NCBI GenBank assembly: GCA_903828635.1
Contig: CAIKMY010000257.1
Span: 1-33,057 of the forward strand
Origin: an uncultured Acidobacteriota bacterium
Lineage (GTDB): Bacteria > Acidobacteriota > Blastocatellia > RBC074
DNA: 33,057 nucleotides
Direction: 5' to 3'
Shown: positions 11,288-19,755 of the stretch, piece after piece
Layout of the letters: every line of letters starts with the position of its first letter
Position numbering within the stretch: position 1 is the first letter of the stretch
The notes under the pieces: generated by a model
The model's input: the letters and a program-made list of their open reading frames with translations, nothing else
Database searches by the model: none
What the model was told of the DNA's origin: nothing
Translations under genes and position numbers: made by a program

Positions 11288-11550
11288 ATGACAGATACGG
11301 GGACAGACGAACCCAATATTGGTAAAGAACTACGGGGCGTGAGTGTTATGACTGTTCAGAACTCTGCAAAGCGGCAGACTAATGCCGATCTGAGGCCTGT
11401 GCAAAGCGAACAGATCAGAACGAAGCCGATGCATCCGGGGGGACGGACCTGAAATTATTGTGAACCCTGCTTCAGGGGTTTGTCGACAGGGAGTTTTGTA
11501 AAGCGAAAGAATTTACATTTCAATTACAAATGACTGATCGATTTTGTCGA
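11288..11550. other. Non-coding stretch between the amidohydrolase and DUF5666-repeat genes
   Basis: Together with 11177-11287 this is a 374-base gap between two minus-strand genes. Apart from the 15-bp array I see only one weak stem-loop: AACCCTG (11463-11469) pairing with CAGGGGTT (11473-11480) with one bulged base. On the minus strand it is followed by CACAATAATTT and could be a poor terminator for the amidohydrolase transcript. No gene or RNA was recognised. Confidence 0.4.
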
Positions 11551-13377
11551 TCATCCGCTCTTCAGGACCATGCCATTCACCGTCTCATTCGGGCCATGGC
11601 CTGTCAGGGGATCGCCGTGGCAAACAACAGAACCATTGATGATCACAGTGATGATTCCGGTTGCCTCGCGGCGGGGATGGCGGAAAGATGCCCGGTCGCG
11701 GAGTTTGTCGGGATTGCAGAGAACGAGATCGGCAAAGGCACCCGGACGGATGACACCGCGGTCGGCGATGCCGAAGAGTGTTGCCGGGTAGAGGGTCATG
11801 CGATGAACCGCGGTCTCGAGTGAGAGACGGGGCGGGGAACCAGTGAATTTCGAGAGGATACGTGGGAAGGCGCCATAAGCAGCGGGGTGAGGCAGTCCGC
11901 GGCCGTAGTCCTCGGCATCGGTGCAAAAAGCGCAAAATGGATGGCGGGCGAGGCGATCAAGCCAACGTCGCTGGCGACGTCCGCCGGAGATCTCAAAGAT
12001 GATCATCGAGACCTCGCCCTTCTCCTCGATCAGAAGATCAGAGATGGCGTCAAACGGGCTTTTGCCAATGAGCGCACCTAGTCGGGCGAGGCTCAGACCC
12101 TCATACTGACGATGGCGGCGACTGCCAACCCGCCCGATGGTGATCGCCTCCCAGCCGGTGGCAGCAACCAGATTGTGAGGCCAGCCGCCATCGAGCCACG
12201 GGGGCCAGCCCAACTCGTCGGGGCGCGGAAGCTCGATCTCCCGCTCGATACGGCGGCGCAGATCGGGATCACGCAGCCTCTCCAGCAGTGAGGTAACTCC
12301 TCCCTCGAGCGCCCATGGCGGGTAGATGGCAATCATCATGGTTGCCGCGCCGGTGTACGGGAAGATGTCGAAGCTGAGGCGGATCCCCTCGCCGCGTGCC
12401 TCGTCCTCGAGGGCGAGAACCTCGTCGATCTTCGGCCAGTGTGCGCGGCCAACCGCCTCGCTGTGGGAATGGTGCAGCCTGACACCGGTGGCACGGCCGA
12501 TCTCGATCAGCTCTTTGACGGCCGGCAGCAGCAGCTCGCTCGAACCGCGGATATGGCTGGTGCAGATCCCGTCGTGCGCCGCAACCACCCGGGCGAGTTC
12601 GATCAGCTCGTCGGTTGCCGAGTAGATCCCCGGTGGATAGATCAGCCCGGTTGAGAGGCCAAAGGCACCATCGTCGAGTCCTCGCTCGACGGCCGCGCGC
12701 ATCTGTCGCAACTCTCCCGCATTCGGGATTCCTCTCGCCAACCCCATCGCCCCGATTCTGATGGCTCCTTGCGGGATCAATGTCCCGACATTGAGCAGCA
12801 CACCATTGTCACGCAGACGTGCAAGGTAGTCGCCGATACTGCGCCACCTCCACTCAATCGACTCGGGGGTCATCCAGCCGGCAATCCCACGCATCTGTGC
12901 CTCGGCCTCGATGCTGGCCACTGGCGCACAGCCAAGCCCGCAGTTGCCGATGATCGTCGTCGTGATCCCCTGAGTCAGCTTGCCGCGCAGCAATTTCGCC
13001 TGCCGTGCCGGAGGGAGTGGAAAGATGAGATCCGCGTGTGAATGGGGATCGATCAGCCCCGGCAGCAGCGTCAGCCCGCGCCCGTCAATTTCACCTCCGG
13101 CCTCTCCAGCCATTTTACCAGCAGCCTCAGTAACCTCAGCAGCCTCAGTAACCGAAGAGACCCAGGCAATCCGATCGCCGCTGATGCCGACGTCGGCGAT
13201 CCGCGCCGGTGCTCCCGTGCCGTCAATCAGCCGTGCGCCGCGAATGACCAGATCCAAACGGACAGAGCCAACATCAGAACAGACAACATTGGAAATCGTT
13301 CCTGATTCGTGGCGATTCCGGCGGGTCGTGTCCCGATGTTGTGTGTTTCGATGGCGGCTCTGTCTGTTCAGCCTCAT
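11551..13377 (-). CDS. Amidohydrolase of the N-acyl-D-amino-acid deacylase (D-aminoacylase) family
   Basis: Metal-dependent TIM-barrel hydrolase (amidohydrolase_3). Counting from the ATG at 13377 (608 residues): the N-terminal beta-sandwich starts at about 41 (LDLVIRGARLIDG), the metal motif HSHAD is at 112-116, a likely metal-bridging Cys is in GNCGLG (146), SHIRG holds His275, HHSH is at 302-305, and CTDAEDYG later supplies the catalytic aspartate. It closes with the sandwich FADLVLCNPDKL. These enzymes release D-amino acids from N-acyl forms; the substrate here is unproven. The ATG overlaps the stop of the CRTAC1 gene (ATGA), which suggests coupling. However, the first 40 residues are translated from a hairpin repeat and look unlike the family. 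A TTG at 13257 would give a 568-residue protein of normal family length. An in-frame 18-bp duplication gives VTEAAEVTEAA. Confidence 0.82.
   Translation of the reverse strand: MRLNRQSRHRNTQHRDTTRRNRHESGTISNVVCSDVGSVRLDLVIRGARLIDGTGAPARIADVGISGDRIAWVSSVTEAAEVTEAAGKMAGEAGGEIDGRGLTLLPGLIDPHSHADLIFPLPPARQAKLLRGKLTQGITTTIIGNCGLGCAPVASIEAEAQMRGIAGWMTPESIEWRWRSIGDYLARLRDNGVLLNVGTLIPQGAIRIGAMGLARGIPNAGELRQMRAAVERGLDDGAFGLSTGLIYPPGIYSATDELIELARVVAAHDGICTSHIRGSSELLLPAVKELIEIGRATGVRLHHSHSEAVGRAHWPKIDEVLALEDEARGEGIRLSFDIFPYTGAATMMIAIYPPWALEGGVTSLLERLRDPDLRRRIEREIELPRPDELGWPPWLDGGWPHNLVAATGWEAITIGRVGSRRHRQYEGLSLARLGALIGKSPFDAISDLLIEEKGEVSMIIFEISGGRRQRRWLDRLARHPFCAFCTDAEDYGRGLPHPAAYGAFPRILSKFTGSPPRLSLETAVHRMTLYPATLFGIADRGVIRPGAFADLVLCNPDKLRDRASFRHPRREATGIITVIINGSVVCHGDPLTGHGPNETVNGMVLKSG
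13119..13154. repeat. 18-bp in-frame tandem duplication inside the amidohydrolase gene
   Basis: Two adjacent 18-base units (13119-13136 and 13137-13154) differ at one base. They keep the reading frame and double a short Val-Thr-Glu-Ala-Ala segment in a surface loop of the N-terminal beta-sandwich. Confidence 0.8.
13261..13364 (-). repeat. Dispersed hairpin element, copy B
   Basis: The outer arms GACAGAGCC (13261-13269) and GGCTCTGTC (13356-13364) are perfectly complementary. Pairing continues inward with about 30 matches in 38 positions, around a loop of about 28 bases. The inner part (13277-13347), read on the minus strand, aligns with copy A at 686-756, including ACAACATCGG-like arms, CCCGCYGGAA and CACGAATCAGG in the loop. 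It lies right behind the stop of the CRTAC1 gene and is read through in frame by the amidohydrolase gene if that starts at 13377. Confidence 0.75.
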
Positions 13378-15236
13378 TTGCCGGAGGGTGTCGCCGGGGC
13401 AGGGGAGGGAGAAACCATCGGGTAGAGGCGCGTCTCGGCGACACCGCTGCCCTCCTTCAGGACATAATGGCGATTGGCGACGAGGCTGCCCAGCTTCTCG
13501 ACCTTGCCGTTTGGCCATTCGACCTCGACACGTTCGGCACGGTCGTTCCGTCCCAATCCGAAGGTCAGCGGCAGCTCGCTCTGCGAGCAATAGCTCGATC
13601 CGCTGTGCACTTGCTGCCAGAGGCGGCTTCCATCAGGCAACACCATCGTTACTCGCGCCCCGATCCCGCTCGTGTTGGAGACGACCCCGGTCGCCTCGAT
13701 CCGCAGAAAGCGGTTCTGGTTGCCGCCATCGTTGCGCAGCAGCGACGCCGGCCCGCCATTGGTCGTCACGAGGATGTCGAGGTCTCCGTCGTTGTCATAA
13801 TCACCGTAGGCGGCACCGCGGCCGACGATCGCTCGCTGAAAAGGCCTGCCGGAACGCTTCGTTACTTCGGCAAAACGCTTGCGGCCTTCGTTGCGGAAGA
13901 GCTTCGGTGCCATTGCATAAGTGATCTTCGGTTGTACTTTGTTGATATCGTCGGCGACGTGGCCGTTGGCGAGGAAGATATCCGATCGTCCGTCGAGGTC
14001 GTAATCAAAGAAGAACAGACCGAAGGTCAGCGTCAGCAGCGTTGCCTGGCCAAGCGTCGAGGCGGGTGCCTCGTCGATGAAGAGGCCCGATTTACCCTCA
14101 TTGTGGTAAAAACCAAGCATCTCGTTTGAGAAATTGCCGATGATCAGGCTCGGATAACCGGAGCCATCGTAGTCGGAGAAATCGACTCCCATCCCGGCGC
14201 GTGCCTTGCCTTCCTCGCTGAAGGCGACACCGGCGGTGGTGGCCACCTCGGTGAAGCCACCCTTGCCATTGTTCTGGTAGAGCTTGTTCGGCTGGGTATC
14301 ATTGGCGACGAAGATGTCGATCAACCCGTCGCGGTTGTAATCGAAGGTTGCCACGCCGAGTGACTTGCTGGTCGGATCGGCAATGCCCGCGGCCACGCTG
14401 ACATCTTCAAATCGCCCACCGAGGTTGTGCCAGAGGCGTGCGCTCTGCCCCTTGTAACTCTCCGGTGTGCAGTAGCTTTTGCCGGTCCCGTCGAGTGAGC
14501 AGAAGAGATCGCCGGCAATCGTCCAGTCGACGTAGTTGCCGACAAAGAGGTCAAGCCGGCCGTCACGGTCGTAATCGAGCCACGCAGCACTGGTCGAGAA
14601 GGCGGGTGGCCCCGTCAGGCCGGCTTTCGCCGTGACATCAGCGAAACGCCCGTCACCGCCATTCCGGAAGAGCCGACTCTGGCCGAGCGCACTGACGAAG
14701 ATGTCGTCCCATCCGTCATTGTCGTAGTCACCGACGGCGACCCCCATCCCATACATCGGCTTCGCCAGCCCGGCAGCAACCGTCACATCACTGAATGATC
14801 CATTGCGATTGTTGCGGTAAAGAGCCATTACCGACCGCCGCTTCCGTGGCGCATCCTCGAAGTCCATCGCGTTGATCAGCAGCAGATCCTGCCAGCCGTC
14901 ATTGTCGAAATCGAGGAAGGCACAGCCGGAGCCGGTCGTCTCCGGGAGGTACTTTTTCCCATAGGCGCCATTGTTGTGGCGAAACCTGATGCCGGCACTT
15001 GCGGTGGCATCACTGTATTCGACCGGCACGATCTGCTCGGGGTAGGGGGGCAGCTTGTCACTCGGAACCCCGGCTGACTCGCCTGGCCCGGTTGCCCCGG
15101 CCTCAGTCGTCTCAGGTGTTGGCGTTGGTGACGATGTCACCTGCGGCCCCTCCGAGCGGCGACAGGCGGTCGAGAGCAGCACGGCGAGGAGAAATGTCAG
15201 AAGATATCTGGATCTCATAGGTGATCTCATTGTCAC
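13374..15236 (-). CDS. CRTAC1-family lipoprotein with FG-GAP/VCBS repeats and ASPIC/UnbV domain
   Basis: 620 residues. The signal peptide ends in a lipobox (LLSTAC, Cys25), so the protein is probably lipid-anchored and exported. The body (about 75-510) holds seven FG-GAP/VCBS-type repeats with calcium-binding-like loops: DFDNDGWQD, DYDNDGWDD, DYDRDGRLD, DYNRDGLID, DYDGSGYPS, DYDLDGRSD and DYDNDGDLD. This predicts a beta-propeller. The C-terminal part (about 515-605) is an ASPIC/UnbV domain (SGIGARVTMVLPDG, SGSSYCSQSELPLTFGLG, VEVEWPNGK). The function of such proteins is unsettled; binding of polysaccharide or protein partners outside the cell is likely. It starts 22 bases after the cytochrome/TPR gene and overlaps the amidohydrolase start, so all three look co-transcribed. 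A near 12-bp duplication at 15211-15234 repeats the start codon region, so three ATGs (15236, 15230, 15218) compete. Confidence 0.9.
   Translation of the reverse strand: MTMRSPMRSRYLLTFLLAVLLSTACRRSEGPQVTSSPTPTPETTEAGATGPGESAGVPSDKLPPYPEQIVPVEYSDATASAGIRFRHNNGAYGKKYLPETTGSGCAFLDFDNDGWQDLLLINAMDFEDAPRKRRSVMALYRNNRNGSFSDVTVAAGLAKPMYGMGVAVGDYDNDGWDDIFVSALGQSRLFRNGGDGRFADVTAKAGLTGPPAFSTSAAWLDYDRDGRLDLFVGNYVDWTIAGDLFCSLDGTGKSYCTPESYKGQSARLWHNLGGRFEDVSVAAGIADPTSKSLGVATFDYNRDGLIDIFVANDTQPNKLYQNNGKGGFTEVATTAGVAFSEEGKARAGMGVDFSDYDGSGYPSLIIGNFSNEMLGFYHNEGKSGLFIDEAPASTLGQATLLTLTFGLFFFDYDLDGRSDIFLANGHVADDINKVQPKITYAMAPKLFRNEGRKRFAEVTKRSGRPFQRAIVGRGAAYGDYDNDGDLDILVTTNGGPASLLRNDGGNQNRFLRIEATGVVSNTSGIGARVTMVLPDGSRLWQQVHSGSSYCSQSELPLTFGLGRNDRAERVEVEWPNGKVEKLGSLVANRHYVLKEGSGVAETRLYPMVSPSPAPATPSGK
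15211..15234. repeat. 12-bp tandem duplication over the CRTAC1 gene start
   Basis: Two adjacent units beginning GATCTCAT (plus strand) cover the first codons of the lipoprotein gene. On the coding strand they repeat ATGAGATC, creating alternative start codons in the same frame. Confidence 0.55.
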
Positions 15237-15258
15237 AGCACGGAAAGCCCCGGATGCT

Positions 15259-18198
15259 TCACCGCCCGGCGGCGATCATCTTCCCGCCGCGCCGACGCGA
15301 GGCCACACGCGAACCTGCCGGCGTGCTCACCCCCCTGCCGGCATACTTGCCGGCATATATCCGGGATGGCGGAACCGAAACGTGTTCGTGAATCTGCTGC
15401 CGCTCATTGTTGTCTTCCGGATGGAGCTGCCGATAAGGCCCGGTGATCGCCTGCGCCGACTCGTCCGCCTTGAAGCGCAAATAGAGCTTTCGCTCACGCT
15501 CGGCCGAGATGGCATCGCCCAGCCCCTGATAGGCGAGCATCAGATTGTAATGGGCCTGCAGATCCTCGGGATCGACGGCCAGTACGCGCTGCAGAGCCGT
15601 GACTGCCTCGCGGTAGCGGCGCTGCAAAAAGAGAACCCGACCGATTGTGTTGAGCACGACACGATCGCGCGGATACTGGCTGGCAGCCGTCTGCAGATGA
15701 GAATAGGCCTCGTCATAACGCCCCTCGGCCTTGAGTGTCAGCGCGAGGAAGAAATGTGTCTTGGCCAGTGTCGGATTGATCCCGAGCGCCTGGCGCAACA
15801 TCTCCGCCGCCCCGGCCATGTTGCCTTCCTGAATCCGGGCGCGCGCAACATTGACCCAGCCGTCAGCATAGCCCGGCTCCATCTGCGTCACCTTGAGGAA
15901 GGTTGCCTCCGCCGCCTTGATGTCACCCTGCAGCAGCAGCCCGATGCCGTAATCGTTCCATCGCTCGCGCACCGATTGATCGAGTACCGGCTTCATCTCC
16001 GGCAGCTTCTCTCCACGTCCGACGACCCGCAGCGTGACCGTGTCCTCGGCCATAGTGACGATCGGCAGGTCGGGGATCTCCTTCAATTTGCCCGAGACTC
16101 CCGAGGTGTCGCCAGTGAAGACCCACCTTCCGTCATCATGCCCCGGCGCGATCGAGTATTCACCCTGCGCCGGATCACGCACCCCGGCGTATGACCACTG
16201 CGTGTTCCACCACGCGAATTTGCGGTAGTTGACCTTTGCCTTAATCGTCAGCCGGTTTCCGCAATCCGGCGGAATGATTAACCGGTAATGGACGGTGTCG
16301 GCGGCACCGGGAGGCACCAGCCGCACATAGGCGACCGAGCGCGCCGCCCAGGCATTACGTTTGTTGATCGGGTTGCCCCTCTCGTCGAGCATCAGTGAGC
16401 GGTAGAAATGGGCCCCCTTCTCGACTGGTCCGCGGCGGCCGGATTCATCATCCTCGGTCATCCCGCTCCAGAAAACGATCTTACCGTTCTCGTCAACGGC
16501 CTGCAGTTCAACCCAGACGTCGAAGCCATCGACCGTCCCGCCCGGGAAGAAATGACCGACCTTTCGCGTCCGCACAACGACGTCGAGCCTCATCTCCTCG
16601 CCGCGACGTACTGCCGCATCCGGAATCCGGTTGAGCGGTCCGATCGTCTCGGTCGGCTCGCTGATGTATATCTGCGAGGCACCAAACTGCATAGACTCCT
16701 CGCCGATGGCAAAGGTCGATGCGAGCCGCGGCGTGTCGTCGCCGGCTCGCGTCCGTGCCTCAGTTACCTTGCGCGCCTTGCCCGGTGTCATCCCGAAGAT
16801 GTCGACCGTCACCTGCTTGTCCTTGAGGAACTCCGTGATCACTCGCAACTGCTCGGCATCCTGGTTGACAAACGGCAGCGCCGTATTGGCCCCCGGGAAG
16901 CGATGCGACCTCACCTTGCCGTTCTTCGCCGCCGGATCATTCGAATTGACGAGTGGCATGTGGCACTCCGCACACTTCTTCGGCTTGTCGGGATAGTAAA
17001 AGGCACGCGCCCCCTGTCCCGACACCCCTGAGGCCTGCCAGTTGTCATAATCGTTGAAGCCGCGGAACCATCGGTAATTGTTGACCGGTTTGTCAAGGTG
17101 AACCTTGTGGCACGAAGCACAGTATTCCGGTGTGTTCTCGCGCATGAAGGGCTTGACGAAGGTCCTGGTGTGCAACTCGGGTTTGGCATAGGTCAGCAGG
17201 TCATGGCCCCACTGCAGGAAACGGTTGTCGCTGACTGCAAGATCGTGCAGCGGCGGGTATTTGATCTCAAAATCGGCCTGCCCCATGCTGCTGCGGACGT
17301 GGACGATCGAGTGGCAGGAGTTGCATCCCAGCCCGTTCTGCGCCTCCGGCGTGTTGATCTGCTGCTTGATCGGGGTGTCGAATCGCCCGTTGAAGAGGAC
17401 TGCGTGATCATGGCAACCGGCGCACCATTTTGATGGCTGCGTGCCGACCGTGTCCTGCATGTACTCGATCGATTTGCGATACCACTGGTTGTTAAACGAA
17501 GCGAAGTGGTGCGCGGATGAATTCCACTGGTCGTAGATCTCCTTGTGGCAGCGGGCGCAGGATTCAGAAGTCATAAAGAAATTGGACGGGATCGTCCCGC
17601 CCGTGTTGGTCGTTGCCGATGAGGGGTAAAACGGCCCGGTCGGTCCCTGCCCCTCACCCTCCATCGAGACCGGCGGAGACTGAGGGTTGACGATGTTGTC
17701 CTTTGCCGCCGTCGTCTGACGGCGGTACTGCCACGCCACCAGCGGCAGGATCAGCGCGATCGCCAGCGCCACACCGAAGGCCCGCGCGAAAAGGGAATGC
17801 TCGGCGCGACGTCGTGCAACCTGAATCGCCAGCAGTGCCAGTCCAAAGACTCCGATGATGACGTGCAACGGCCCGGCCCACTTCAGCGGCCGGCCAAATC
17901 CCATCCACGGTCGCGTCGCTCCAAAGAGCAGAATGAAACACCCAATCCCGGCACTCACCAGCATCAGGATCGCTCCAAGCCTCATTCCCCCTGACAATCC
18001 TGCCCAGCGCCTCCAGAGCTCTCTCAGCCCCAGCACCGTCAGCACCAGCCCAAGCCCGAAATGGAGCCCCAGCCCGGCGATGTATGAAACCGATGGCTCG
18101 TCAAAGGCTGCAAGGTACGAACTGTTGAGCAACAGCACCAGCAGACCAATCGCAAGAACCAATCCGGCTGCCGACCTCGATCTGGCAAGGTTGAACAT
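15259..18198 (-). CDS. Membrane-anchored pentahaem cytochrome c (c554-like) with C-terminal TPR domain
   Basis: 979 residues from the ATG at 18198, chosen because a full Shine-Dalgarno GGAGGT lies 9 bases before it. About five membrane helices (roughly 11-31, 37-57, 73-95, 107-127, 137-157) lead into a periplasmic cytochrome c554/c-prime-like domain. Its five CxxCH haem motifs are at 214-218 (CARCH), 259-263 (CAGCH), 292-296 (CNSCH), 360-364 (CASCH) and 409-413 (CAECH). The first is followed by the family pattern IYDQWNSSAHH. A beta-rich region (about 460-750) follows, then about four TPRs (roughly 765-900). It probably moves electrons in the periplasm and binds a partner through its TPRs. 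The next genes encode a CRTAC1 lipoprotein and an amidohydrolase, in what looks like one operon. The electron donor and acceptor are not evident. Confidence 0.9.
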   Translation of the reverse strand: MFNLARSRSAAGLVLAIGLLVLLLNSSYLAAFDEPSVSYIAGLGLHFGLGLVLTVLGLRELWRRWAGLSGGMRLGAILMLVSAGIGCFILLFGATRPWMGFGRPLKWAGPLHVIIGVFGLALLAIQVARRRAEHSLFARAFGVALAIALILPLVAWQYRRQTTAAKDNIVNPQSPPVSMEGEGQGPTGPFYPSSATTNTGGTIPSNFFMTSESCARCHKEIYDQWNSSAHHFASFNNQWYRKSIEYMQDTVGTQPSKWCAGCHDHAVLFNGRFDTPIKQQINTPEAQNGLGCNSCHSIVHVRSSMGQADFEIKYPPLHDLAVSDNRFLQWGHDLLTYAKPELHTRTFVKPFMRENTPEYCASCHKVHLDKPVNNYRWFRGFNDYDNWQASGVSGQGARAFYYPDKPKKCAECHMPLVNSNDPAAKNGKVRSHRFPGANTALPFVNQDAEQLRVITEFLKDKQVTVDIFGMTPGKARKVTEARTRAGDDTPRLASTFAIGEESMQFGASQIYISEPTETIGPLNRIPDAAVRRGEEMRLDVVVRTRKVGHFFPGGTVDGFDVWVELQAVDENGKIVFWSGMTEDDESGRRGPVEKGAHFYRSLMLDERGNPINKRNAWAARSVAYVRLVPPGAADTVHYRLIIPPDCGNRLTIKAKVNYRKFAWWNTQWSYAGVRDPAQGEYSIAPGHDDGRWVFTGDTSGVSGKLKEIPDLPIVTMAEDTVTLRVVGRGEKLPEMKPVLDQSVRERWNDYGIGLLLQGDIKAAEATFLKVTQMEPGYADGWVNVARARIQEGNMAGAAEMLRQALGINPTLAKTHFFLALTLKAEGRYDEAYSHLQTAASQYPRDRVVLNTIGRVLFLQRRYREAVTALQRVLAVDPEDLQAHYNLMLAYQGLGDAISAERERKLYLRFKADESAQAITGPYRQLHPEDNNERQQIHEHVSVPPSRIYAGKYAGRGVSTPAGSRVASRRRGGKMIAAGR

Positions 18199-18392
18199 CT
18201 TATCCTGACCTCCGTATTTAACCCGGCGCTTAACCCGGCACATTGAAGCCGGTCAGCTATGCTTCGCACCCCGATTATCACGGGAAATTGATGAACGATC
18301 AGGGTAAACGATGCCCGCCGCCATCGCAAGTCAGAGCCTGTGGCGCCGATCGCGAAATGGCTGACTGTACAATCCTCACTGCGGAGTGTACT

Positions 18393-18421
18393 TTTATACC
18401 CATCCTGCGTTACCGGGTCGA
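18393..18421 (-). promoter_or_regulatory. Possible promoter of the cytochrome/CRTAC1/amidohydrolase operon
   Basis: On the minus strand, TCGACC and TATAAA are 17 bases apart. The start codon is about 195 bases downstream, which implies a long leader. No better pair was found in the divergent 401-base gap 18199-18599. Confidence 0.3.
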
Positions 18422-18465
18422 AAGGGTAGTTCCAGAGCGGGATGCTCGGGCAGACAAGCTGAAGC

Positions 18466-18580
18466 GTCAAAGATCCTGGCTGGATTGTCAAAGATGTTAA
18501 AAGGGTCTGAGAGGATCTGATGTAAGAGGATCCAGGAGGATCCAAGAGTATTTAAGAGTATTTAACACTACTTAATAATA
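18466..18580. repeat. Repeat-rich AT-rich stretch upstream of rfbB
   Basis: A perfect 10-bp duplication AAGAGTATTT lies at 18544-18563, preceded by near-copies of AGGAGGATCC (about 18524-18543) and two copies of GTCAAAGAT (about 18466 and 18487). It covers most of the leader of the rhamnose operon. I could not pick a convincing promoter in it. The remainder of the gap (18244-18465) contains no recognised gene. Confidence 0.55.
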
Positions 18581-18599
18581 ATAGGATGCAGTTGGCGAT

Positions 18600-19685
18600 A
18601 TGGAGAGACTGATAGTCACCGGCGGGGCCGGATTCATCGGGGTCAATTTTATCAACTACCTGTTGGCAAAGACCGATGCAGTGGTGGTCGTCATCGATAA
18701 ACTGACCTATGCCGGGAACATTGCCAGCCTTGAAGCGGCACTGAAGAGCGACCGGGTGGAGTTTATCAGGGCGGACATCAGTGACCGCGGGGTGACAGGT
18801 GAGATTTTCGGCCGCTTTTCGCCAACCGGTGTTGTCAATTTCGCCGCCGAGTCGCATGTTGATCGCTCGATTGACGATCCGACCCCGTTCATTGAGACCA
18901 ATATCAGCGGCACCTTCGTACTGCTCGAAGCCGCGCGCCGCCACTTTGCGACACTTTCCGGGGGGCCTCGCCGTGATTTCCGCTTTCTGCACGTGTCGAC
19001 CGACGAGGTCTACGGGACACTCGGCCCTGAGGGCCTCTTCTCGGAGGAGACGCCCTATGCACCAAACTCTCCCTATGCCGCCTCGAAGGCGGCGGCCGAC
19101 CACCTTGTCCGGGCCTGGCACGAGACCTATGGTTTGCCGACGCTGATCACTAATTGCTCAAATAATTATGGCCCGTTCCAGTTTCCCGAGAAGCTGATCC
19201 CGCTGATGATTCTCAATGCCGTCGAGGGGCGTGCGCTGACGATCTATGGTGATGGCGCCAACATCCGTGACTGGCTCTATGTCGAGGATCATTGCGCCGG
19301 AATCCTGCAGGTGTTGCGTCATGGCAGGGCTGGCAGCAAGTACAACATCGGGGGAGGGAATGAGCGCACCAACCTCCAGATTGTCGACCGGCTCTGTGCC
19401 GAGGTCGAGTCGATCCTGCCGGCAGGGGGCAATCCGGCGCTGATTGCCCGCGGCCTGAGTAGTTATCTCGAACTGAAGACTTTCGTTGCCGATCGCCCCG
19501 GCCATGACCGGCGCTATGCCATTGATGCCTCCAGAATACGTGCTGAACTTGGCTGGAGCCCGGCGCACGATTTTGAGTCAGGGATTGCCGACACTGTTCG
19601 CTGGTATCTCGCCAACCGTCCCTGGTGTGAGGCCGTTCTTGCCGGTAAATACCAGCGTCAGCGCATCGGCATCATTAACTCGTAA
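18600..19685 (+). CDS. rfbB: dTDP-glucose 4,6-dehydratase
   Basis: Second step of dTDP-L-rhamnose synthesis: dTDP-glucose to dTDP-4-keto-6-deoxyglucose, NAD-dependent and cytoplasmic. At 361 residues it has the usual family length. It has the Rossmann motif TGGAGFIG (7-14), the catalytic triad segment STDEVYG (Thr134, Asp135, Glu136) and YxxxK (Tyr159-Lys163) of the extended SDR family, plus NNYGPFQFPEKLIP. The ATG at 18600 gives the canonical N-terminus. A 9-codon out-of-frame mini-frame (18586-18612) overlaps the start and is probably chance. It is the first gene of a complete rfbBACD cluster, which supplies rhamnose for surface polysaccharide. Confidence 0.97.
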   Translation: MERLIVTGGAGFIGVNFINYLLAKTDAVVVVIDKLTYAGNIASLEAALKSDRVEFIRADISDRGVTGEIFGRFSPTGVVNFAAESHVDRSIDDPTPFIETNISGTFVLLEAARRHFATLSGGPRRDFRFLHVSTDEVYGTLGPEGLFSEETPYAPNSPYAASKAAADHLVRAWHETYGLPTLITNCSNNYGPFQFPEKLIPLMILNAVEGRALTIYGDGANIRDWLYVEDHCAGILQVLRHGRAGSKYNIGGGNERTNLQIVDRLCAEVESILPAGGNPALIARGLSSYLELKTFVADRPGHDRRYAIDASRIRAELGWSPAHDFESGIADTVRWYLANRPWCEAVLAGKYQRQRIGIINS

Positions 19686-19696
19686 GCCGGCAGGGG

Positions 19697-19736
19697 CTGA
19701 CCAGTGCCTGTCAGTGCATCTGCATTCGCTGGTCAG
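19697..19736. other. Stem-loop between rfbB and rfbA
   Basis: CTGACCAGTG (19697-19706) and CGCTGGTCAG (19727-19736) pair at nine of ten positions around a 20-base loop, in the 93-base gap between two co-directional genes. It has no T-run, so it is more likely an mRNA processing or stability element than a terminator. Confidence 0.45.
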
Positions 19737-19755
19737 ACATCCGGTGACCGACACC

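Noticed and set aside
11192-11452. 86-residue plus-strand frame over the 15-bp array, encoding repeated IKAV/IKAVR
   Set aside because: The repeat period is a multiple of three, so an open frame is expected by chance. There is no ribosome-binding site, the remainder has no recognisable fold, and it lies antisense to a promoter region.
13378-13590. Upstream extension of the amidohydrolase into the CRTAC1 gene
   Set aside because: The frame is open up to an in-frame start codon at 13590, but the extension is antisense-like, Arg-rich shadow sequence fully inside the CRTAC1 coding region.
18586-18612. Short out-of-frame leader peptide (MQLAIWRD) overlapping the rfbB start
   Set aside because: There is no own ribosome-binding site and no attenuator-like structure or regulatory codon run, so it is probably chance.
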